This document shows positions 1 to 5,906 of a stretch of DNA of 8,813 nucleotides, piece by piece. The translations under genes and the position numbers were made by a program. The stretch's first letter is position 1; every line of letters begins with the position of its first letter. The stretch is from DATJXG01 sp035500455 (GTDB lineage Bacteria; Acidobacteriota; Terriglobia; Terriglobales; Acidobacteriaceae), in the NCBI GenBank assembly GCA_035500455.1, contig DATJXG010000325.1:1-8813 (forward strand). Reading direction: 5' to 3'. Below the pieces are notes generated by a model. It was given only the letters and a program-made list of their open reading frames with translations, was not told where the DNA came from and did not search any database.

Positions 1-2
1 GT

Positions 3-2672
3 TCCTCAGTCACAACCCAACCCGTTGACCACGCCAGCGCGGTGCAGCAGGCTGTCGTCACCAGCCAGGATCTGGAAACCATTCCGCTGGCTGCCCGCAG
101 CTTTGCCAACGTCGCCTACCTCTCGCCCGGCACCGAGCCAGTGGAGCCTTCCGATCCAACCAAGGCGCGCATCACCGCGGTTTCTACCGGCGGAAGTTCT
201 GGCCTCAACAACGAACTCTCCGTCGACGGAGGCGACAACTCCGACGACTACATCGGCGGCTTCCTGCAGAATTTCTCTCCCGATGCGATCGAGGAGTTTG
301 CCATCCGCACCGCGCAGGAAGAGGCCGATACCGGAGGCACCACCGCGGGATCGGTCGTGATCGCTACTAAGCGCGGCACCAACGAGTGGCACGGCAGTGG
401 CGCGTTTTATGAGCGCGCCGCGTCATTGAACGCGCGTTTTCCGATCGAGAACCCCGCTCCCGATCCCAAGCAGCCCTTCTCGCGGCAGAATTATGTGGCC
501 ACTCTCGGCGGACCGCTCAGGAAAGATAAGATCTGGATGTTTTCTTCTTTCGAGTATGTACACGAAAACGCCAGCATCGCCTACAGTCCGGCGAGCCAGG
601 AGCAGTTCAACGCATTGGCGACGCTGGCCTCGGAGGGCCTGATCCCCGGCGCGACCTCGATCGACGTGCCCAGCAGCGTTCCCATTCCTTTTCGAGATTA
701 CATGGCCACTACCCGCTTCGACTGGGCGCAGTCGTCGAAGTCGCAATGGTTTTTGCGTGCCGCCGTGGACAACTACATCACGCGCAACGCCCTGGTGCAG
801 CAGGCAACCCTTCCTTCTACCGGCGCCGAGCAGCACAACAACTACATGAACCTGGTGGCCAGCAACCAGTACAGTTTCAGCCCTACCTGGCTGGGGAGTT
901 TCGTCTTCGATGCCAGCGGTCTGCACCTCACCGAAGCGCGCAACTCGAACCTGGGCTTCTCGCTGGCATTTCCCTTCAGTGCGACCTACCAGACCATTTC
1001 CGGCTTCGAAACATACGGCGACAATCAGTTTCAGACCGCCATCACCGCGTTCCCGGTTCTGCGCAACCAGGAAAAGTATCAGTTCCGCTATGACGTTACT
1101 CACAGCATGAGCAGCCACACTCCGCGGTTCGGAATTAACTTCATCCACGAACCGGTGCTGAGCGGCGCGCTCTCCGGAACCGAAGAGACGATGGTGGTTT
1201 TCCCTGAGGACCCGACTTTCTACGTCGCCAACCCCGCCCAGTTCACCGCCGATTACGCGGCCAACGCCACCACTGTTCCCGCCGGCGACGGCAGCTTTTC
1301 GCAGAACGTTCAGCGGCTGGGCCTCTACGCGGAGGATTCCTGGCGCGTTACGCCGCGCCTGACTGTGACCTACGGGCTGCGCTACGATACGACCTTCGGG
1401 CTGTTCACCGCTTCGGGCCGCTCGCAACTGGAGAATCCCGCTTACCTCACCCTTAAGGCGCTGGAGATTCCGCTGGTTCCCAACGCGCCGCACGACTATC
1501 GCAAGGCTTTCGGCCCGCGCCTCGGAATCATCTATTCGCCCGGGCACTCGGGAAACACGGTAGTCCGCGCCGGCTTCGGCATGTTCTACGACGATCTCGC
1601 CCAGAACGGCTGGGTCACAGCCCTGCAAGCGGTGAATGCCGCGCCGGGCCCCTGCACGGCTCCCGGCGATGCGGGATGTATTCCCGGTTCGGTGGCCGGC
1701 GGGGCGGGCAACATCATCGACTCGAAATACAGAACTCCTTACGCCCTGCACGTCACCGGCGGCGTGCAGCATGCGTTCGGCCACAACTGGTCGCTAAGCG
1801 CCGATTTCACTCACGAGGAAGGCAATCACGGCTACCGCGCCTACAACTACACCGCCGGCACAACTTTATTTTCGCCGCTCTATCCCGCGTCCGACACCAC
1901 CGACCAGACCAACAACGTTCCCGACATAGCTGTCTTCAAGTCAGATAACCGCTCGAGCTATAACGCGCTCTTCGTACACCTGCAGGGAAATGTTTCGCAC
2001 CGCTTCAGCCTGATCGCCAATTACTCGCTCTCGCGGGCAAAAACCTGGGGATGCGTCCTGGGTGAACTGTTCGACTACGTGAATGGAGTCTGCAATCCGC
2101 TGGATCCGTTCGGGCCCGGAGATTACGGTCCTTCGGGCGAAGACGTAACCCATCGTTTCGTTCTCGCCGGTACCTTCCACGCGCCCGGCGGCATCGAACT
2201 TACCACCCTTACCCAGGCCGAGGGGGCGCGGCCCATTACGCTCACCACGCCGGTAGATATCAATAACGACGGCGATCCGGGCGACGACCGCGCCGTAATC
2301 AACGGCGTGCAATCCAGCATGGACGAATTCCGCGGAACGCCCTACATCCAGGTTGACCTTCGTGTCGGCCGCCCGTTCAAATTCCGCGATCGCTGGATGG
2401 TCACGCCCTTCGCCGAGTTCTTCAATCTGTTCAACCGCAACAATCCCGGCGCAAATTACGTGACCGACATTTCCGCACTGCCCAATCCTGTGAACAATCT
2501 CGCCAATGCCACTGCTGTCTGCTCAGACCCTCCGGCGTGCACGCAATTCACCCCGATCACGAGCTTCAAACAACTGCTGGTGCCTGCAGGCGGTTTAGGA
2601 GATTTCTTCGGCCCGGGAACAACGGTCGGGATTCCGTTCGCCGCGCAATTGGGAGTGCGGGTGAATTTCTAA
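3..2672 (+). CDS. TonB-dependent receptor, Oar-like (5' partial)
   Basis: Outer-membrane beta-barrel receptor that would import a substrate using TonB-transmitted energy; the ligand is unknown. The frame is open from base 3, so the signal peptide and the N-terminal carboxypeptidase-regulatory-like domain usual in this family lie outside the window. About 889 residues are visible. The first 120 read as the plug domain: 'VVTSQDLETIPLAARSF', 'NNELSVDGGDNSDDY', then the hallmark 'AGSVVIATKRGTNEWHGS'. The barrel follows, starting with 'NYVATLGGPLRKDKIWMF'. Near the C-terminus comes 'FAEFFNLFNRNNPGANY', typical of acidobacterial members, and the protein ends in 'GVRVNF', the terminal Phe expected for Bam-assembled barrels. 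The GTG at 42 is only the first start-like codon after the edge and is not the real start. The gene is convergent with the M56 peptidase gene. Family assignment is firm; substrate is not assignable. Confidence 0.93.
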   Translation, partial: SSVTTQPVDHASAVQQAVVTSQDLETIPLAARSFANVAYLSPGTEPVEPSDPTKARITAVSTGGSSGLNNELSVDGGDNSDDYIGGFLQNFSPDAIEEFAIRTAQEEADTGGTTAGSVVIATKRGTNEWHGSGAFYERAASLNARFPIENPAPDPKQPFSRQNYVATLGGPLRKDKIWMFSSFEYVHENASIAYSPASQEQFNALATLASEGLIPGATSIDVPSSVPIPFRDYMATTRFDWAQSSKSQWFLRAAVDNYITRNALVQQATLPSTGAEQHNNYMNLVASNQYSFSPTWLGSFVFDASGLHLTEARNSNLGFSLAFPFSATYQTISGFETYGDNQFQTAITAFPVLRNQEKYQFRYDVTHSMSSHTPRFGINFIHEPVLSGALSGTEETMVVFPEDPTFYVANPAQFTADYAANATTVPAGDGSFSQNVQRLGLYAEDSWRVTPRLTVTYGLRYDTTFGLFTASGRSQLENPAYLTLKALEIPLVPNAPHDYRKAFGPRLGIIYSPGHSGNTVVRAGFGMFYDDLAQNGWVTALQAVNAAPGPCTAPGDAGCIPGSVAGGAGNIIDSKYRTPYALHVTGGVQHAFGHNWSLSADFTHEEGNHGYRAYNYTAGTTLFSPLYPASDTTDQTNNVPDIAVFKSDNRSSYNALFVHLQGNVSHRFSLIANYSLSRAKTWGCVLGELFDYVNGVCNPLDPFGPGDYGPSGEDVTHRFVLAGTFHAPGGIELTTLTQAEGARPITLTTPVDINNDGDPGDDRAVINGVQSSMDEFRGTPYIQVDLRVGRPFKFRDRWMVTPFAEFFNLFNRNNPGANYVTDISALPNPVNNLANATAVCSDPPACTQFTPITSFKQLLVPAGGLGDFFGPGTTVGIPFAAQLGVRVNF

Positions 2673-2950
2673 AGTTCCGCGGGCGGTATTTCGGCGCGGG
2701 GGCGTAGCGCCACGTAGGCCCAGCGGCGCAAGGCCTCTCGATCCTGCCCGCGTCGCAACGATTCACCTTCAACGGCGTTGTCATCCCGAGCGCAGCGAGG
2801 GATCTGGGTGTTTGCCGGCGGCGGCAAGGTCCATGGCGTCAGCAAGAACCCAGATCCCTCGCTGCGCTCGGGATGACACGATGGCGGGCGGGATGACAAC
2901 CGGGGAAGGCTTACAAGGGAAGGCGACCCCTCAGGACAGCGTATGCCCGT
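2673..2950. other. Convergent intergenic gap, no gene supported
   Basis: This 278-base gap separates the stop codon of the TonB-dependent receptor from the stop codon of the M56 peptidase. Apart from the palindrome at 2779-2878 and the short CGGGATGACA echo at 2889-2898, I see only a small GC hairpin, GGCG-TAG-CGCC, at 2701-2711. Open frames crossing it on both strands read through the palindrome. They carry no recognisable protein motif, so I do not call them genes. Confidence 0.7.
2779..2878. repeat. Perfect 31-bp inverted repeat with nested hairpin (REP-like palindrome)
   Basis: The arm at 2779-2809 is an exact reverse complement of 2848-2878, with 38 bases between them. The arm begins TGTCATCCCGAGCGCAGCGA and ends in GATCTGGGT. 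Inside the spacer a second hairpin is visible: TTGCCG (2812-2817) pairs with CGGCAA (2822-2827) around a GCGG loop. A 10-bp piece of the right arm end, CGGGATGACA (2869-2878), recurs at 2889-2898, like a truncated extra copy. Translated, the arms give 'CHPERSEGS' and 'PRCARDD', nonsense peptides I recall as frequent in acidobacterial and some other soil-bacterial annotations, which suggests a dispersed genomic repeat. It lies between two convergent genes, so transcripts from both sides would fold it. There is no T-tract, so a role as intrinsic terminator is uncertain; transcript 3'-end protection is another possibility. Confidence 0.85.
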
Positions 2951-3892
2951 TTACCGCACCAGCCACTCGGTCACTTCGTGCATTCCCGAGAGCATGGTGG
3001 TGTAAGTCATGGCGAGGCACAGGAGCGTCCCAATGGCCGGCAGATACCACCGCGGAGGCCGGCGGTCGCAGGCGGGCTGCTGACCCCACGCAATCAACCG
3101 CTTCACCCGCGCATCCACTTTAGCCGCCGGGCTGTGCACCAGGCCGGTAGTGAGTTCCGGCGCCTGGCACATCGCGGAAAAGCGCGACAATTTGATCAGG
3201 GCTGAGGCGAGATCCAGCGCTTCCACCAGGCTGGAGACCGCTTCATCATCCGCAGCCATCTCAGTCTCCTGCAACCATGCGTGCTCCAGCGCCGCCATGC
3301 CCGGGAACGCGGCAAAGCGCAACAGCAACTTCTTCAGATTGTCGCGCCGCCGAGCATGGACCCACTCGTGCCGCAATGCCGTTTCGATCTCGTCATCCGT
3401 TAAGAGTGCGGCGCTGGCTTCCGACAGCAGAACTTTCGGCCGGCGAATGCCGGCGACCGTGAACGCCGGAATCGCGCTGGCTACCCGGAATACCGGCACT
3501 GGGCCGCTTCGCAGAACCGTTTCCGCGCCGCGCATCCAGCGGGCCACTACCCTGGTACTCCGCGCCAGCGCTCCCGCCACACGAAACGCTCCCAGCCCCA
3601 GAATGAGCAGGCAGCCGATTCCCAGCAACCGCGGCGGCCAACCCAGCGGCTCTTCCACCGAATGCGGCTCCAGCAGCAGGAACGAAGGAACCATGAAGGC
3701 ACAGGTTACGAGGGCTGCTCCGAGCAAGGGAATCATGCGCAGCGCGAAAAGCAGGCTGGCGGATTGCCTTGCAGTGCACTGCCGGCGATCCCGCGCCAGC
3801 ACACGCCACGCACTCGCGACCCCCAGAGACAGCAGGCCATAGAGCAGGAAAAACACCGAAGCAGAGAGCAGCAATCCGCGGATCGCGTACAT
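2951..3892 (-). CDS. M56-family (BlaR1/MecR1-type) membrane zinc peptidase lacking a sensor domain
   Basis: Predicted inner-membrane metalloprotease, 313 residues. Hydrophobic segments lie near residues 5-28, 52-74, 87-106 and 284-303, matching the four-helix layout of BlaR1. The cytoplasmic zinc domain carries HEWVH at 175-179 (HExxH) and 'ETEMAADDEAV' at 209-219, where E209 or E211 should be the third zinc ligand. BlaR1 and MecR1 are about 585-600 residues long and carry a penicillin-binding sensor after the last helix. Here only about ten residues follow it, so whatever signal is sensed is not read by a fused beta-lactam domain. By family analogy it cleaves the BlaI-type repressor encoded just upstream. 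The ATG at 3892 shares one base with that gene's TGA (TGATG) and is preceded by a strong AAGGAGG at 3903-3909 (minus strand), so the two are probably translationally coupled. Confidence 0.9.
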   Translation of the reverse strand: MYAIRGLLLSASVFFLLYGLLSLGVASAWRVLARDRRQCTARQSASLLFALRMIPLLGAALVTCAFMVPSFLLLEPHSVEEPLGWPPRLLGIGCLLILGLGAFRVAGALARSTRVVARWMRGAETVLRSGPVPVFRVASAIPAFTVAGIRRPKVLLSEASAALLTDDEIETALRHEWVHARRRDNLKKLLLRFAAFPGMAALEHAWLQETEMAADDEAVSSLVEALDLASALIKLSRFSAMCQAPELTTGLVHSPAAKVDARVKRLIAWGQQPACDRRPPRWYLPAIGTLLCLAMTYTTMLSGMHEVTEWLVR

Positions 3893-4317
3893 CAGGGCTT
3901 CGCCTCCTTGCGCAACTCGGCCTGTTTGCGCTCTACCAGCTTCTGCAAATCGTCCAGCAGTTCGGCATCCTTTTCGCCAAGAATCTCCACCAGATAGGAG
4001 AGCGGCAGCGAAGCTCCACCGGTCGCGAACAATTCGCGAATCGCCTCGCCCGCGGCCGCGCGATGCAATTCGTCACGCGAGTAGCGCGGAGCGTAACGGA
4101 ATGCCTTGCCCTCAGAAACCCGGTCCAGCAATCCCTTGCGGTGCAGGCGGTCCAGCGTGGTCATGATGGTGGTGTAGGCAAGGCCATCCACGCCCGCGTT
4201 CAGCATCTCGCGCACCGTACCGCTTCCCAGCGACCATAGCGCCTCCAGCAGCCGCAGTTCCAGCGGCCCCAGCGGCCGCTCGCCGGTCAACCGAAATGAG
4301 CCAAGCGTCCTCTTCAT
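3892..4317 (-). CDS. BlaI/MecI/CopY-family winged-helix repressor
   Basis: DNA-binding repressor of 141 residues, the usual length for BlaI/MecI. The winged-helix part covers roughly residues 16-80: 'LGPLELRLLEALW' (16-28), the recognition helix 'AYTTIMTTLDRLHRKGLL' (47-64), and the wing around 'SEGKAFRYAP' (68-77). A C-terminal dimerisation helix region follows, 'LPLSYLVEIL' then an acidic/basic coiled stretch. By hand alignment the BlaI cleavage bond (N101-F102 in S. aureus) falls near L96-F97; this is inference. The frame is open back to 4473, but I chose the ATG at 4317 because it gives a family-standard N-terminus ('MKRTLGSFRL') and has GAGAG just upstream. It is the first gene of a two-gene unit with the M56 peptidase and is divergent from pcaH. 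Targets are probably its own promoter and perhaps the divergent one; no classical TACA/TGTA dyad was found to prove this. Confidence 0.9.
   Translation of the reverse strand: MKRTLGSFRLTGERPLGPLELRLLEALWSLGSGTVREMLNAGVDGLAYTTIMTTLDRLHRKGLLDRVSEGKAFRYAPRYSRDELHRAAAGEAIRELFATGGASLPLSYLVEILGEKDAELLDDLQKLVERKQAELRKEAKP
3903..3909 (-). promoter_or_regulatory. Strong Shine-Dalgarno for the M56 peptidase
   Basis: On the minus strand the sequence AAGGAGG lies 10 bases before the ATG at 3892, inside the last codons of the BlaI-type gene. It fixes the peptidase start and suggests efficient translation of the second cistron in addition to stop/start coupling. Confidence 0.75.
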
Positions 4318-4337
4318 TGGTCTCTCGTAAGCTGCGG

Positions 4338-4366
4338 ATTGTACCTGAACCTCGCGGCAAAGCGAA
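4338..4366 (-). promoter_or_regulatory. Candidate sigma70-like promoter for the BlaI/M56 unit
   Basis: Reading the minus strand, a -10 box TACAAT lies at 4343-4338 (five of six to TATAAT). A poor -35, TTCGCT (three of six), lies at 4366-4361 with a 17-bp spacer. Transcription would start about 13 bases before the ATG at 4317, a short leader. The -10 is convincing in position, the -35 is not. A repressor-controlled promoter often has one weak box, but that is only a rationalisation. Confidence 0.35.
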
Positions 4367-4466
4367 CGGCTTTTCAGTGACTCACGAAAAGCATCACCTC
4401 GCTGGGGCACCTTCTTGTAACCTGGAGACGGGCTGAGAAACCAGGCACGGCGCGTCCGTCCGGCAG

Positions 4467-4495
4467 GTGACAAAGCAAATCTCCTGGGATATGAT
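4467..4495 (+). promoter_or_regulatory. Probable sigma70-like promoter for pcaH-pcaG-dehydrogenase
   Basis: A -35 box GTGACA (4467-4472) and a -10 box TATGAT (4490-4495) each match the consensus at five of six positions and are separated by exactly 17 bp. Transcription would begin near 4502, giving a leader of about 47 bases before the GTG start of pcaH at 4549. It is the best promoter match I found by eye in the 231-bp divergent region. An imperfect dyad, CCTGG (4421-4425) with CCAGG (4441-4445), lies just upstream and could be a regulator site, but it is short. Confidence 0.55.
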
Positions 4496-4536
4496 CACTC
4501 GTTTCCCGCCGCTTTGCTGGCATCCACGGCGCCATC

Positions 4537-4542
4537 AGGGAG
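4537..4542 (+). promoter_or_regulatory. Ribosome binding site supporting the GTG start of pcaH
   Basis: AGGGAG ends six bases before GTG at 4549, the expected spacing. No in-frame ATG lies near it, and the in-frame TAG at 4546-4548 directly precedes the start, so the GTG is the only reasonable choice. Confidence 0.65.
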
Positions 4543-4548
4543 AGTCTA

Positions 4549-5274
4549 GTGGGCCCGCTCACGAACGAACGTTCGATCATCACGCCATACCGCAGATATG
4601 CTCCTGCAACCCAGCCGCCCGCGCCCTACGAGCCCTACAAATCCACGATCAAGAGGTCGCCTCGCCAGCCGCTGATCTTTCTTCCGCACACGCTGTCGGA
4701 GGTTACCGGCCCGCTCTTCGGGGAAGAGACCATCGCCGAAAACGACAATGACCTCACCCGCCAGTACCCCGGCGAACCGCTCGGCGAACGCATCATCGTG
4801 ACCGGGCGCGTGCTCGATAGCAACGGCCGCCCGGTGCCGCAGGCCTTGATCGAAATCTGGCAGGCCAACGCCGCCGGTCGCTATCTTCATCAGAACGATC
4901 AGCACCCCGCGCCACTCGATCCCAACTTCGGAGGCTGCGGCCGCACCCTCACCGACGACACCGGTACCTATCGTTTCGTGACCATCGCTCCTGGCGCGTA
5001 TCCCTGGTTCAACCACTACAACGCCTGGCGACCGCGCCACATTCACCTGTCGCTTTTCGGCCGGGCTTTCCTTACCCGCCTGATCACCCAAATGTATTTT
5101 CCCGGCGATCCGCTGATCCCGCACGATCCGGTATTTAATTCCATCCCGGACGAAAAAGCCCGCAGCCGCATGATCTGTAGTTTCGATATGGAGACGACAC
5201 AGCCGCAGTGGGCGCTCGGCTACAAGTTCGACATTGTCTTGCGCGGTCCTGAGCAGACACCCTTCGAGACCTGA
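4549..5274 (+). CDS. pcaH: Protocatechuate 3,4-dioxygenase beta subunit
   Basis: Catalytic subunit of the cytoplasmic Fe(III) intradiol dioxygenase that opens protocatechuate to 3-carboxy-cis,cis-muconate, first step of the protocatechuate branch of the beta-ketoadipate pathway. It has 241 residues, close to the ~238 of the Pseudomonas putida protein. All four iron ligands are visible: Y112 (GRY), Y151 (GAYPW), H164 and H166 (RPRHIHLS). They sit at a constant +4 offset from Y108, Y147, H160 and H162 of P. putida PcaH (my recollection of that sequence). The second-shell residues W104, W153, R161 and Q181 match at the same offset. Y30 in 'PYKST' matches the Tyr that contacts the substrate carboxylate. 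The conserved 'LDPNFGGCGR' precedes the second half. The order pcaH then pcaG, 47 bp apart, is the usual one. Conservation of these residues supports a real protocatechuate enzyme rather than a generic intradiol homologue. Confidence 0.95.
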   Translation: MGPLTNERSIITPYRRYAPATQPPAPYEPYKSTIKRSPRQPLIFLPHTLSEVTGPLFGEETIAENDNDLTRQYPGEPLGERIIVTGRVLDSNGRPVPQALIEIWQANAAGRYLHQNDQHPAPLDPNFGGCGRTLTDDTGTYRFVTIAPGAYPWFNHYNAWRPRHIHLSLFGRAFLTRLITQMYFPGDPLIPHDPVFNSIPDEKARSRMICSFDMETTQPQWALGYKFDIVLRGPEQTPFET

Positions 5275-5321
5275 CCGGCAGCCCAGGAGCGACAATCGGC
5301 CGCTCCGGAGCGAGGCTTATC

Positions 5322-5894
5322 ATGGACATCATCCCGACGCCATCGCAAACCGTAGGCCCATACTTCCGCATCGGCCTCACTGAAAAATATTCCAAGCCCG
5401 GGATCGCCGGGCCGCTCGCCCAGGGAGAGCGCCTCAAACTTGCCATTCGCGTCTTCGATGGCGATAACGAACCGGTCAACGATTCCATGGTCGAAATCTG
5501 GCAGGCCGACGCCGCCGGAAAGTACAACCATCCCGAGGATCAGCAGACCCAGGCCGCCGATCCGCACTGCGATGGCTTCGGCCGCATGGGCACCGATGAA
5601 GATGGCCGCTGCGAATTTGAAACCATCAGGCCCGGCCGCGTGCCTGGGCCGGGAAATTCGCTGCAGGCGCCGCATCTCAACATCGCCATCTTCGCCCGCG
5701 GCATGCTCAAGCAGTTTTACACCCGCATCTACTTCGCCGGAGACCCCGCCAACTCCCAGGATCCGGTCCTGGCCTTGGTCCCAGCCGACCGCCGCGACAC
5801 CCTGATGGCGCAACCCGATCCCGCGCAGCCGGGTTTATGGCGCTTCGATTTTCATCTTCAAGGGGACAAGGAAACCGTATTCTTCGACGTCTAG
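5322..5894 (+). CDS. pcaG: Protocatechuate 3,4-dioxygenase alpha subunit
   Basis: Partner subunit of PcaH, cytoplasmic, contributing residues to the shared active site but no iron ligand. It has 190 residues against about 200 in P. putida; the difference is a shorter stretch near residues 25-38. The N-terminal signature 'TPSQTVGPYFRIG' carries T10 and Y14, matching alpha Thr12 and Tyr16. 'FARG' (124-127) supplies R126, matching alpha Arg133. The Tyr/His ligand set is absent as expected: the HIH position reads 'HLN'. The C-terminus 'KETVFFDV' is the family ending. 'EIWQADAAG' (58-66) is the paralogous counterpart of 'EIWQANAAG' in PcaH. The ATG at 5322 has GAGG six bases upstream. The gene is followed after only 12 bp by the quinohemoprotein dehydrogenase, so co-transcription is likely. 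Confidence 0.94.
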   Translation: MDIIPTPSQTVGPYFRIGLTEKYSKPGIAGPLAQGERLKLAIRVFDGDNEPVNDSMVEIWQADAAGKYNHPEDQQTQAADPHCDGFGRMGTDEDGRCEFETIRPGRVPGPGNSLQAPHLNIAIFARGMLKQFYTRIYFAGDPANSQDPVLALVPADRRDTLMAQPDPAQPGLWRFDFHLQGDKETVFFDV

Positions 5895-5906
5895 CAGGCT
5901 GCGGGA

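Noticed and set aside
423..1784. 453-codon open frame on the minus strand opposite the TonB-dependent receptor
   Set aside because: Antisense shadow in a GC-rich gene; composition is Arg/Gly/Val-rich with no motif or plausible ribosome site.
2779..2878. Insertion sequence ends or a CRISPR repeat pair
   Set aside because: There is no transposase between or beside the arms, the spacer is 38 bp, the arms are inverted rather than direct, and no further repeats follow.
2669..2899. Small frames across the palindrome encoding 'CHPERSEGS' or 'PRCARDD' peptides
   Set aside because: They are translations of an inverted repeat, not conserved proteins; such peptides are a known annotation artefact of this repeat type.
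3892..4473. Longer 193-residue version of the BlaI-type repressor
   Set aside because: The extra 52 N-terminal residues are low-similarity and span the predicted promoter; the ATG at 4317 gives the normal family length and N-terminus.
4318..4548. A classical BlaI operator (TACA/TGTA dyad)
   Set aside because: Only isolated TGTA words are present; no paired, properly spaced dyad could be found by eye.
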